From Gracilaria domingensis (lineage: Eukaryota > Rhodophyta > Florideophyceae > Gracilariales > Gracilariaceae), in contig VCMS01000236.1 in assembly GCA_022539475.1 (NCBI GenBank), positions 23,468 through 87,467 on the forward strand: 64,000 nucleotides of DNA, written 5' to 3'. Positions 1-10,211 of the stretch are shown one piece after another. Each line of letters opens with the position of its first letter. The first letter of the stretch is position 1. Both the position numbers and the translations under genes were made by a program. The notes under the pieces were generated by a model that had not been told where the DNA came from, made no database searches, and saw nothing but the letters and a program-made list of their open reading frames with translations.

Positions 1-353
1 GTTCTATAGCTTCACTTGGATTGCCATAATTAAAAGGATGGAGTTGGATTGCGCCCGAATACGTCTATAAAGGTCGTAGAAGCACTTATGAACGAAGGAG
101 TTGTAGACATGTTATTGTTGATGACGGTGGAGCCAGGGTTTGGAGGACAGGCGTTTATGGAGGGTGTTCTTGACAAGGTGCGACATGCAAGGGAGTTGTA
201 CCCAAGAATAGGGATACAGGGGATGGGGGTATTGGACTGAGTACTGTGAAAGGAGTAGTGAAGGCCGGTGCAAACATTTCAGTTGCAGGATCTGCCATCT
301 TTGGCTCGAGTAACCCAGCTCATGTCATAGCTGGTTTTCGAAAGGTTGGTTAG
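1..353 (+). pseudogene. RPE: Ribulose-phosphate 3-epimerase C-terminal fragment, frameshifted
   Basis: The translation from about position 43 carries the family signature for the phosphate-binding and catalytic end of ribulose-phosphate 3-epimerase, which interconverts ribulose-5-P and xylulose-5-P in the pentose phosphate and Calvin cycles. Visible motifs are 'LRPNTSI', 'MTVEPGFGGQAFM' and, in a second frame, 'DGGIGLSTVKGVVKAGA' and 'VAGSAIFG', ending at a TAG at 351-353. The two parts are out of register near 211-216, where one base appears to be missing before the 'DGGIG' codons. Upstream of about 43 the frame meets a stop (31-33), so either an intron ends there ('attaaaag' could be an acceptor) or the gene is degraded. 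The window edge cuts the rest. Identity is clear. Whether it is a pseudogene or a living gene with a sequencing error is open. Confidence 0.62.
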
Positions 354-408
354 AGATAGTAGCATAAATTTATTGTTTATTACATTGTTACCTTTACGTG
401 TTATCACG

Positions 409-774
409 ACTACATTCTCCGTCTCTATTGGAGATGTATTTCTCTTGTATCACAACCGGGAAAGGATGTGAGAGAACATAAATATATCCCCAGTGGACGC
501 TGAGAGGGAGGATGAACTACTCTACGTGCTATCATTGTTACCCATCCGGTGTCGAGTGGTGACATATTCTCTTTTTGTCACAACCCACACAGGATGTGAC
601 GGAAGAAGATGCCCCCAGTCGAGACAGAGGGTCAGCTACTCTAAGTACAATCACTAGTCCCTAGCTTGCCTCCACTGGCAATATCTTCCTGTTTTGCTAT
701 AACTATCGAGTGAGGCTATGGTGGAAGAGAAAAATATCGCCGGTCGAGGCGAGGTGGGTGGGGATTATGTGAGC
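409..774. repeat. Diverged minisatellite, about 3 copies of a 115-130 bp unit
   Basis: Three successive blocks share the order 'ttgtatcacaaccgg...aggatgtga...ccccagt...gag...ctactcta...atcact'. The blocks start near 409, 541 and 659. Anchors such as 'cacaacc' at about 455 and 579 and 'aggatgtga' at about 463 and 592 show a period of about 125 bp. Similarity is partial, so the array is old. It lies directly downstream of the epimerase fragment. No coding potential was seen. Confidence 0.5.
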
Positions 775-989
775 GCGAAAGAGGAGACAGAGAGGTGGCG
801 CTTAAATAGTGGAAGGTGCGGGGTGTACAGTAGATGTTTTGGCGGGAAATGGGATGAGGGAAACAGGGACAATCATGGTGCTGGATATAGCCCGTGTGGT
901 TGGACAGTGGGGGTGGACAGCACAGTTTAGCTCGATTGCACTGTATCGCAGCGGAAACTTCGATCCAACTACTACTTCTTTTTCTGAAG

Positions 990-2293
990 ATGTCGAACGG
1001 ATACGTGAAGGATGAGGAGCTGTTGGCGCTGTTGGAGGGGGAGGAGGTACCGCAGACGCCGTCACCAAAGCGGGAAGAGGACGTGATTACGGCGGCTGGT
1101 CGGATGTCGCAGAAGAAGGAAGTGGCCGATGAAGGAAAGAAGTGTGAGGCGAGGAGAGGGGATGGTGATGAGGTGGAGAAGGGGGTAGAATTGGAGGTGA
1201 GGGGGTCGCAATGGAGAGAAGGGGTGCGGTGCATCTGAGTCAGTTAGAGGTTGGAGACCAGATAGAGAGTGGGGGCGGAGAGGGTGACAGGGAGATGCGG
1301 TTTGTGGGGGAGATGAAGGCGAGGGTGGGGATGTTGGGGTTGGTGATGAAGGAGCAACTGGACGATGGAATTGTGGAGATTGTAACGGAAATGGGCGGTG
1401 TGGTGCTGAGTGGGGGTGGTAGTGGTGTTTCGGTTGAGGCGATTTCGAGCCTGCGGAATTCGTTGTCGGTATTGGGAGTGGAGATGAGAAATCATGTGTA
1501 TGGGATAGTGGAGTGTGCGGGAAGGGAGGTTGGAGAGTTGCGGGAGGAGAATAGGGTTCTGAACGAGAGGTTGGACGTGCTGGAGAAGGAGGTGAAGGAG
1601 CTGTGCAAGAGGCAAAGATTGGTGGAAGAGGAGACGGTGAAAGGAGGTGTGGAGGGAAAGACGGAGAAGGGAAGTGTGGGAAGGGTGGCGGTGCAGAAGG
1701 GGTCTCCTGTGACACCGAAGACAAAGGGTGGTGGGGTTGGGGATGGGAAGAGCCGTCTGAAGAAGAGGCGTAAGGAGATGAAGAAGGTGGTGGAGGAGGT
1801 GCCGCGGGAGGGAGTGGGAGCTCCGGTGGTGACTGGGTTTAGGAGTGCGGCGGAGGTAGCGCGGACTGCGAAGGGGATTCTGAGGGGACAGGAGGAGAGA
1901 AGGATGGGAGGGATTTGAAGCCGTTTTGGGGCGAGGCGGGTATACGAGAAGGGGGAGAGTTGTGCACCTGACTTCTACAAAATGAACGCGTGATGGGCGA
2001 GAAATGGGTAAATAGCGGGGGTGGTGTGGACTGGGAAGAAGTGATGGGATGATTGAGGTGGGATGAGTTGCGATTGGCATTGCAACATGGGAGAAAATGG
2101 AAACGCAAACTAGCACGAGTGCAGTTTTGAGAGAGGGTCGCGGAAAAGAGTGAATGGGACCATGCGGCGAAGTAGAACCTCTACAAAACTAGGGGACCCA
2201 AGAACTAAACTGCGCGAGATGGAATTTAATATTCCAAAATTTCTTGATTTTTTGAGTGCCAGCCTCTGCTACCCCCTCGCGCGCCCCAAATAG
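990..2293 (+). pseudogene. G-rich coiled-coil ORF of an unnamed repeat family, copy 1
   Basis: The coding strand is strikingly G-rich and C-poor. An N-terminal piece (990-1238, starting 'MSNGYVKDEELLALLEGEE') is followed, in another frame, by a longer piece (1211-1918). The latter has a coiled coil ('VGELREENRVLNERLDVLEK') and a basic stretch ('KSRLKKRRKEMKK'). After broken sequence, a last in-frame tail at about 2200-2293 reads 'KLREMEFNIPKFLDFLSAS', then 'YPLARPK' and a TAG stop. The same coiled-coil plus basic layout and a matching tail occur at 44115-44909, so this is a dispersed repeat protein, probably a TE ORF1 or gag-like product. No catalytic domain is visible and the family is not recognised. 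Confidence 0.5.
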
Positions 2294-2301
2294 ACCCAAA
2301 A

Positions 2302-2772
2302 CTAGCTTAGTTTCCAAAGCGAACAGACTATATTCCACTTTGCAGAACACAGACGTAACATACTTAGCGCTTTCGTATGGCCTGTAAGACTTCTATCCAG
2401 CGAAGCGCTTCTTCGTTTCTTCACCAGTTTTATCGGAGTCAGTTGATGCCCAAAAACACTAGACTTTGAACCCATTTCCTGATAACGCTCCTTAAGTCGG
2501 TTGTCCTCTAGTAATCGCTGCTTTGTTTCAGAGTCAATTCCATCGCAGATAAGAAGGTGCTCGCCAAATCGTGACGCGTTAGGTCTGGCGGATCTGGAAC
2601 GGTAATTGCACGTCTTGCAAGCCCACGAAATAGGACCATCTTCTCCGTTGGGTAGTGGTAAAGGGCTAAGTTCGAAGTTCTGATTCATCCACCATTTTCT
2701 GGGTCGACCACCTTTCGCCTTGGACGACAAGGTGCTGCCGTTGGAGCTCGTATGGCTTTGGTTCTCAGGCAT
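2302..2772 (-). pseudogene. BED-type zinc-finger fragment, hAT-like transposase N-terminus
   Basis: The 156-residue ORF begins with an AT-hook-like 'GGRPRKWW'. It then shows a BED-like finger, 'WACKTCNYRSRSARPNASRF' followed by 'HLLIC', giving C-x2-C and H-x4-C with the aromatic residues expected ahead of it. In hAT-family transposases this module sits at the N-terminus and binds the transposon ends. Nothing of the RNase-H-like core or the dimerisation domain follows, because the frame runs out after about 60 more unconserved residues. It begins 9 bp downstream of the tail of the G-rich ORF on the other strand. This is most likely a truncated hAT relic. A host BED protein is less likely. Confidence 0.5.
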
Positions 2773-3350
2773 GTAGAACTGTTTTGGCTATGAAAAGCAG
2801 CAGTTCTGTTCGTTGAATAGAGGATAGACGCAGCGCACGTTTGTTTATGATCAAAGATGTTTGCGACGCCTTCTTTGACTGAAAAGATTGGCAAGATAGT
2901 TCTGGAAGAATGTCAAAGAGAAGAAAAACTGCACAGTGTAATGATTGGATTTTGTTTCTTTTGTTGTACAATATGGCGCAACAAGTCAAGACTACAAGAA
3001 AGAGAGTATACTTAATGCTGATCTGCCGCCAAGAGCTCGAGATCAGATATTTTGATTTTGCAGCTATAAAGGTTACAGTTTTCGAAAGAAAACTGTAATA
3101 CTGACGTTGAAAGGTCATACATCTTGCTTGAAAGAACGTTTTCAAACACTTTGTGTTGTTTTCGTAATAAGTTTAGCACGGAGGTGCACAGAAAGCGATA
3201 CGTTTCCGATTTGCAGTACATTGATCCGTACTATGGATCACTCTGAGAAGTATCAAGTAACGGAACAACCATAGCATGAAGTTTTCATGAGAAGGGAAGT
3301 AAATTTCGTTTTCACAGATTCTTGGGTATGAATGCCACGAGGAGACTACT

Positions 3351-3377
3351 CGAGACCACTCGAGACCACTCGAGACC
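3351..3377. repeat. 10-bp tandem repeat (cgagaccact)
   Basis: The unit 'cgagaccact' occurs 2.7 times in perfect register, preceded by a partial copy 'gagactact'. Each junction creates a CTCGAG palindrome. Confidence 0.8.
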
Positions 3378-3433
3378 TTCTAGTGGACATCTTGCGCATT
3401 AATGGGCGAAAACCCTTGTCTTCATGCAGCAAC

Positions 3434-3496
3434 ACTGGTCCGTGCGTTGCACGGCACAATTTGTGCCATGTATAGCCGTGCAACGCACGGACCAGT
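3434..3496. repeat. Perfect 22-bp inverted repeat (hairpin)
   Basis: Arms 3434-3455 and 3475-3496 are perfectly complementary (arm begins 'actggtccgtgcgttgcacg') around a 19-nt loop. The hairpin ends 22 bp before the left terminus of the pogo-like element and is outside its TIR. It could be a fold-back MITE or a structured RNA element. Confidence 0.8.
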
Positions 3497-3518
3497 TTTG
3501 TTGAACACCAGACCCCTA

Positions 3519-5567
3519 CACCCAGTGACCGCGTTAGATGTGGCCCACACCATTTATTGTCATCAAAAGTAAAGCGATGGTACCTTGATTAGCGTGAGCC
3601 ACGGCAAAAGCGGTACCACACTATATTGGGTGTAAACGCATTTAATGCGGGCCACAACATTTAATATAAACTGAATTAACGTTACTTAAGTCACATCCTT
3701 GTAACAACTCACTCCGAGACAATTTTCCGGTTAAAATGGTTCCTGTGCTTCGCTAAAATGTCCTGAAGCACAGAAAAAAGCTGTCAAACTTCCCAACTTC
3801 CGTTCAGATTGGGAGCCAGTCCAGTCCTAATCATTGCCTTTCGAGCGTACGTTATAACATTCACATCTTGCTGACGATTAATATCATCAACTGCAGCGGC
3901 TACAAGCTTTAGAAGAACACGTTTCCCACGGTTTTCAAGTTTTCCAGACTCTGACTAAGATTCCGTTTTGATCATCTACATTTTATATTCTTCCCATCTT
4001 GTGTACCATGCGCATTTTATTTTCTGAATGAAAAACGAATCCGCTGGCTGCAAAAGATGCGTGGCATTAGGCCAAAAGAATTTTAAATCGGTCTTAATAC
4101 GTTCCTTTGCAGCATGCAGTTCTTCAGTGTCATTGTGACCGTTGCAGTTACCCATAAAAAGGACTCGTCTGCCCAAATTGGGCAGTGTCTTGATTGCCCT
4201 TGGCTCCGAAAACCATTGCGAAAGAACTGTTGTGTCGATCCAACCTTTTGGTCCCGTGCGATATGAAACTCCGGGAACGTCATCAGGGACACCACGAAGT
4301 GGATAAGATCTCGATTTGTTGGTGAAAACCATGAAGGCAGGTTCAACACGTGCACTTCGACCACCACTGATTGTCACCATCATTGTTATTCACTCTCCTC
4401 TTCAGACGCCATCACTGTACTTCACCGACTTTCCTCCGCAAAATGCGAGAGTCTTGCAATTATCCATGTTGATAACGAAGTGTGTTTCGTCCATATTTTC
4501 TATATCTATTTTCTTAGAACTCCACTCTGGAATCCACGGGACAAAACTCCCAAACGGTACGCGACTTCCTTGTGAATGGATTCGGTTTTTTGTAAAGACA
4601 ACATCAATTTTCCGGTGTGAAAATGACTCACACTTCTGTGCCGATCCATGAATGTCTGAACCCATCGTCGTGTGACACAGTGTGATATCGTTTTTCTGTG
4701 AGCGTGCATCGATAGTTTTCTTTTGATAAAACGAACTCGTTGAATCTTTGATAAGATCCAGAGCAAAGCACTGCAGGACTTTCCAGTTGATCTTGACACC
4801 GAAATTGCGATGTCTATCAAACTCTTGCACCAAGTCGAGATGCAAAGACCGCACCCACTCACGAGACTTTCGACCTCGTCCGACACGTGCTTTCAGCTGC
4901 ACTTGCTTTACTTCGAGGTGAGTGTTACGGGTAATGCTCGTGCATGAATCTCGAGTTTGGGAGTCTCCATTTTCGTCAACACAATCTTCTTTGCTTTGCC
5001 AAATTCTACTTGCTTTCATAAGGTTGGCTTTCAACGAACTGCGAAAGAGTAACGGAAATTGACTTACAGCTTTTGAGATTATGTTCTTCACATCATTTGT
5101 CTGAGACTCCTGTATCATATAACCAGCAATCTTTGTTTTTTGTGCTATGGTTAGCACATTGCTTGGTGCTTTGGATCTCTTCTGGGGCGGTTTAAGAGAG
5201 GCATTGCGGCTTTTTGGGTCATGCGAGGCAGGTAAAGGTGCAAAATTAGTGGTGGATTTTAAATTCACAGAAAAGGGAGTATGTCGTGCGGCGGCTCTTT
5301 GGAAGGCCGCTACAATGGGAGAAGCACTGAGTGGAACGCTCATGTGGAATGAGAATGGAAGAACTTCTCTTGGATGGTTTTTTTGTACGGCTTGAGACAA
5401 GTTATTATCTCATGGGGCAAGCAGTGCAGACCGCCGTCGACTCGTCGGCCTCTAACCCACATTATTTTTGACACAGGATCTCTCTGGCAGTACCGCAATT
5501 AGCGTGGGTAACTTTATATCCGTTACCACGGTATATAATCACCCACGTCTAATGCGGTCACTGGGTG
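3519..5567 (-). mobile_element. Complete pogo-like Tc1/mariner DNA transposon with TIRs and TA target duplication
   Basis: Both ends share the terminal inverted repeat 'CACCCAGTGACCGC'. Similarity continues inward for roughly 25 bp ('GCRTTAGAYGTGG'), with further related motifs deeper in. The element is flanked by TA dinucleotides at 3517-3518 and 5568-5569, the Tc1/mariner superfamily target duplication. It is about 2.05 kb with one reverse-strand transposase reading frame (3976-5400), the usual one-gene layout. The frame has two internal stops, so this copy is not autonomous. Confidence 0.85.
3976..5400 (-). pseudogene. pogo-like DDE transposase with two in-frame TGA stops
   Basis: One reading frame runs from 5400 to 3976 and is interrupted only by two TGA codons six codons apart just below 4405. 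The N-terminal third is basic and rich in Lys/Ser, with a helix-turn-helix-like stretch ('LTIAQKTKIAGYMIQESQ'). The DDE core follows. The first acidic residue is in 'ENMDETHFVIN', the second-position block reads 'VLFMGNCNGHN' (usually D-N-x-x-x-H, so the key Asp appears changed to Gly), and the third is in 'NATHLLQPADSFF'. The pattern matches the DDE_1/pogo family, whose enzymes cut and paste the element at TA sites. The stops and the altered second Asp both argue that it is dead. Confidence 0.75.
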
Positions 5568-6073
5568 TAGCTAGAGAGAGATGAAAGCGAATGCAACGGC
5601 AAAAACTTAGATTACTAAAGAGCACAATAGGATACTGTACACCAGGTGTTCCCACGTGCACGTGTACTTCTTGAACTGCCAGAAAAACTCAGTGCCACGA
5701 GTGCTCCCGGTACCCCTGTATTCCGCGCTGCCTTCGGCGAACATCATGTTGAGCCTACACAGCTGCCTCCAAGGCACATCCGTAAGGAGGCTTCAATAAG
5801 AAACCACTCGTTCTGGTTCCAATTTCCACGTATCTCATTCCTTCGGTAGCATCACTCAATTCAAAGTGCATATCTGCCATCATTTATCACGATTGTGTGC
5901 CATAACCGCCCCAAACTCTCTTTGGCGACGACCAGATTAACTCCATCACCCAAAAGGAAGACAAACAGCGCAAACGCGAGAAATCTGCCTTTCTATTCCT
6001 TCGTACGGTTTTCACCGAAGCAAATAGGCACTCTTCGCGGAGCAACGTACCCCAACTGGTTACGCACCGAATC
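5568..6073 (+). promoter_or_regulatory. Upstream region of CYP51
   Basis: About 500 bp lie between the pogo element and the CYP51 start codon. No ORF here resembles a gene. It must hold the CYP51 promoter and 5' UTR, but no TATA box or other defined element could be picked out with confidence. Confidence 0.3.
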
Positions 6074-7721
6074 ATGGATTCTGTATGTTCTTACGTTCAG
6101 GCGACATTCTTGGACACTGTTTCGGCCGCCAAAACAGGTGACATCGAAGCGATTGGTTGGCTTCTCGTCATTGCGCTGTCCATAGTTCTTGGCTTTATAG
6201 CCTTCTTTCAAGTCGCCGTCGGTGATGCCAAGGTTTCAAAAGCCAAAAGGTTGGGCAAGTCGATACCCCCTCCGAGCTATAACGTTGGCCTGCCCTTGAT
6301 TGGCAACGTGCTGGCGTTTGCAAAGAACCCATTAGACTTGGTCTGGGAAGGTTATGCGAAGAAGGGGGAGGTCTTCACCGTGCGGCTCTTGACAACGCGT
6401 CTCACGTTCCTCATTGGACCAGCGGCATGTGAAGCTTTCTTTAAAGCCTCAGATACAGAACTTGATCAGAGCGAACCCTACAAGTTTAGCATCCCAGTGT
6501 TTGGGAAAGATGTGGTTTACGACGCCACCCTCGAAAATCGCCTACAGCATTTTCGCATCCTGTCAATGACCCTGAGAGTGAATATGCTCGAGACCTACGT
6601 CCCGCTTATGATCAAAGAGGCTGAAGACTTTTTCGCAAAATGGGGCGATGAAGGAGAGCTTGATCTCTTCGAAGAGCTCGGCAATCTTATCATTCTCACC
6701 GGTTCTCGTTGCATTATGGGCCGTGAAGTGCGTGAAAATCTCTTCGGCGAGGTGTCACATCTTATTCATGATCTTGACCAAGGCATGCAGCCAATTTCAG
6801 TCCTTGCGAACTGGCTACCCATCAAAGCTCACAGAGTGCGTGATCGTGCGCGTAAGAAGATGGGGGAATTGTTCGAACCAATCATCCGGGCTCGCCGCTC
6901 AGGTCAGAACAGAGAAGATGATATGCTTCAATGGCTTATCGAAGCAAAGTACAAGAATGGAAAACCTTTCACGGAGAATGAAATTGTTGGTATTCTCGTC
7001 GCAGGCGTAAGTATACAATCTGTCTTTTTCAAATCTATAGCTCGAACGTGGCTTTCATCCGATTCTAACATTCTTTGCTTGCTAATTGGCTTTCTCTCAG
7101 TTATTTGGAGCGCAACATACATCAAGCGCTACATCAACGTGGATCGGAATGCACTTGTTACGTGACGAGGCTATGGTTCTGCGAGTCAAAGAAGAACAAG
7201 AGCAGGTGCTGAGCGCCACTGGCGGCAAGTTGAATTATGAAGCTTTGACCAAAATGAATCTTCTTCATTCATGTATGAAGGAAACACTAAGAATGCACCC
7301 GCCTTTAATTTTCTTGATGCGAAAAGTACTTGAGCCGCGTCCAGCTCTGGGAGGGCGCTATATAGTTCCGGAAGGCGATTACGTTGTGGCATCTCCAAGC
7401 GTTGCGGGTATGCTTCCCGACGTCTTTGCTGAACCAAACAAGTGGGATCCTGATCGATTCTTGCCGCCCCGTGAAGAAGACAAGATTGCTCCCTACTCAT
7501 TCCTCGGTTTCGGAGCAGGTCGGCATGGTTGCATGGGAGAGGGTTTCGCTTACGTTCAAGTGAAGACAATCTGGAGTATTCTGCTGAAAACATTCGATAT
7601 GGAGGCCGTTGGAAAGTCTGTGCCCGAGCCCAATTACAACGCCTTGGTAGTAGGGCCAGCCCACGGAACGTGTATAGTTCGATACAAACGCAAGAAATCC
7701 TTGAGCCCCGCAGAAGACTAA
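6074..7721 (+). CDS. CYP51: Sterol 14-alpha-demethylase (cytochrome P450 family 51), two exons
   Basis: Exons 6074-7006 and 7101-7721 are joined across a 94-nt intron (GTAAGT...CTCAG, phase 0), giving 517 residues, normal for the family. The enzyme removes the 14-alpha methyl group of obtusifoliol/lanosterol-type sterols on the ER membrane. An N-terminal membrane anchor spans about residues 27-49, with a proline-rich hinge ('IPPPSYN') after it. The CYP51-specific I-helix 'FGAQHTSSATSTW' is reassembled exactly across the splice, which supports the intron call. The ExxR motif is 'ETLR' (372-375), the PERF-like region 'DPDRF', and the haem loop 'FGAGRHGCMGEGFAYVQ' with the thiolate Cys at about 455. 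The substrate-recognition B-C loop 'FGKDVVYD' is intact. A cytochrome b5 gene lies tail to tail 29 bp downstream. Confidence 0.95.
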
Positions 7722-7750
7722 CGAAGACAAGAAGTTGTTCGGAATTTACC

Positions 7751-8287
7751 TTAATCCCCTTTCTTGTCCGATATTTCGGGTGGAGCAAGATCTCCGATGT
7801 AGAACTCATCGATCTTCGTTAAACAAACGTGGTTAGATTCATCACTCAGTTCTCCGTGCGCATCAAACTAACAGCAACGAATATCTGACGAGGCCAGAAA
7901 AGAAATGTAACAATCTTCGTTCATGCTTTCTATGAAATTTCAACTTACCATGTCCCATACTCGTGCCGGGTGTTGCGACCCAGAAAACCCTTTTGTGGAA
8001 TCTCGTCCTGCGTTTCGAAGCAGAGCTTCACCTCCTGGATGCAATGCAAGGTAGTCAGTGAAGTCGTAGACCTTGCCTTTTATAATGAGCCAGACATCTG
8101 CCTGCGAATTATGACTCGAAACTTCTTCCTCGGTAAAAACTCGACCAGATCCAATACTTGATGCGGTCTGAGGGGCAGACAGCACTGCAGATCCTCCTCC
8201 AAGACCTCCATGTCGATACCGACGGATTAGAACATATGCCCCAACACAGAACACCAGTCCAATCACCGCCAAAGGTAACGTAAACAT
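7751..8287 (-). CDS. Cytochrome b5, N-terminally anchored, two exons
   Basis: Exon 1 is complement(7949..8287) and exon 2 complement(7751..7813). The 135-nt intron starts GTAAGT and ends 'aacgaag', with a 'ctaac' branch-like site, and the frame joins in phase 0. The 133-residue product has a hydrophobic N-terminus (residues about 4-21), a Gly/Ser linker and a b5 haem domain. The haem ligands are His83 in 'HPGGEALL' and His106 in 'SQHPARVWDM'. Splicing restores the conserved end 'WDM-IDEFYIGDL'. Cytochrome b5 passes electrons from NAD(P)H reductases to ER desaturases and P450s. The anchor is at the N-terminus rather than as the usual C-terminal tail, because the protein ends only about 12 residues after the fold. 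It converges on CYP51, a known type of b5 client. Confidence 0.9.
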
Positions 8288-10211
8288 TAGTTCTTGTCTC
8301 TTTCAGCGTACCTTCCTGATACCAAGAAACTTCTGTGGCAGCTCACCAATCTGAACCACGCTTTTGTTGAAAGGAACGTAGCGGGGTTCGGACAGTTTCG
8401 GAGTGACAGACACCTAATGGTACTGGTGCAGACTATCTTCCGTATGCTATTCGTTTGTTGAACTGGTCGCCGAACCCTCTCACGCCTGATTCATCCGTTC
8501 GTACGAGATGAATGTATGGAGCGCGACGTATCAGGATATCCCAATGTCATTATACCATCAGTGCGCGGCACAGATGAATATTTTGAACGCGTTTTCGAAT
8601 TCTGGTTACCGGTCGGTACAGTACCTTTGAGTCAAAGGTAGAAAACGATGGCGTTAACATAGCTGCGCCCTCATATACAAACGGTACCGTCAAAGGCTTT
8701 GAGTCAAAGGCTTTGACGGTACCGTTTGCCTTTGACGGTACCGTTTGACTCAAAGCCTTTGACGGTACCGTTTGCATATGAGGGCGCAGCTATGTTAACG
8801 CCATCGTTTTCTCTGGTGAAGTTCCGTCCTTTCCCTCAAAGAGAATGCTATGGATGGTTATGAAGTGCCCGAAGTGAATGTCGTACGAAAGAACTACTCC
8901 ATACGCACATTAACAATACATGTGCAGTTCAAACAGAATCGGCCATGATATGACAAATGTCTAGGGGGCGGAGACATTTCTTTGCCGTAAAGAGAGAGAG
9001 CGCGAGCGCGAGCAGAATGCATTTGGGAATTTGACGTCTACGCGGATGTGAAGTAATATCTAGACTCCGGTTCCGAGCTCTGCCCTCAAATGTTTTCGCA
9101 CTTTCTTCTAACGATATACTGGAATGCGACACTGGAATGTGACCTGTTTCTTCGACTGTTCTCATTAGTGCTGAGTAAGTACCAGTGCGCCAACGTTAAT
9201 CAACTTTCTTTTCAAGGAACATGGTCTCTCTTATCATGAACGATATTCGCAGTCACATACAATCTGTGCGCAAAGGCAATGTATTTGAGAAAGTGAGGGA
9301 ATAGTTTTAGACGTCAAGCTCAGAGAAGTGATCACCGTTGAGTCTCTAGCGAAACCAGAACAATTCGTTGGCGGTATCTCCCACAGATTGTCTTTGGTCA
9401 CGAAAGGTACACCAGTCGGCGCAAGAAATGGAGTCAACACCCCCTCGTTTTCATAGTGCTACAGAAGATTGTGATATGTGGAATCGTCCACACCTCATTG
9501 TCTACATCAGCGCTCCGAGCTAGGCAGACGGTTTTTCCTCTCATCGCTACTGTTCTTTCTCTTCTTATTTGCGAGTCATGCGCACGTATCTTCTCGTCTT
9601 GCGTGTGGTTAACTAAAGACCCCCCACAATATGTACCGTCTGAAAACATGTCCATGTAACATACTGAGCTGCACACTTTGTGAACTACACACTGTGTGAG
9701 CTACACACTGCCACATGGTTGTACTTCGAACGAACGAACAAGACCTTTATTTAAGGGCAAATTGCATTAGGGTCTCTTGAGGTTCTCGATCTGCTTCAGC
9801 AGTTCGCTCACATGATTTCGCTCCTTCTTTCATTGATTCTCTGCACTTATATCTCCTCATTCAGGCTCTCCAGACCTCAGCAGAAGAGGTACACCACGAC
9901 AAGCCCCCCTTGCATTTACCATATTGCGCCGCCTGAGAGATATTGGCAACATTATACTCGTCCAAGTTTCACTTCAAGAATGGGGGCATTTGCTTCACGT
10001 CTAGGCTGGAATGCTGAAGGTTTCAGCCCGGAGCGACTATAAGGCCCCTCTTTCACGCGTTCCCTTTCTTGAGTAAAGGTCATTGCTTCCTGAAGCATCC
10101 AGCCGCCTCGTCGTCGCTCATCTCTGCCGTATGGCCTTCTTGTTAAATACTTATGATTTACTATACGTGAACAATCTAACAACACTCTGGAGTCGAGTAC
10201 CTCCTAAGTCC
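8288..10211. other. Intergenic region without recognised genes
   Basis: Apart from the fold-back at 8641-8811, no ORF here has recognisable motifs. A purine-rich run 'gagagagagcgcgagcgcgag' lies near 8991. The promoter of the cytochrome b5 gene should lie just above 8287, but no element was identified. Confidence 0.5.
8641..8811. repeat. Long fold-back: 68-bp inverted arms around a KpnI-like palindromic repeat
   Basis: Arms 8641-8708 and 8744-8811 match as inverted repeats at 67 of 68 positions. The 35-bp centre and the inner arms carry four copies of 'CTTTGACGGTACCGTTTG' in alternating orientation, each with the 10-bp palindrome 'ACGGTACCGT'. The left flank has related 'cctttgagtcaaagg' sequence. 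The whole could fold into a near-perfect cruciform or hairpin. A fold-back MITE is the simplest reading. Confidence 0.85.

Noticed and set aside
1062-2116. Long reverse-strand ORFs (220 and 290 residues) rich in Pro, His, Ser and Leu
   Set aside because: They are the mirror of the C-poor, G-rich + strand ORF. Their composition follows from that bias and they lack motifs.
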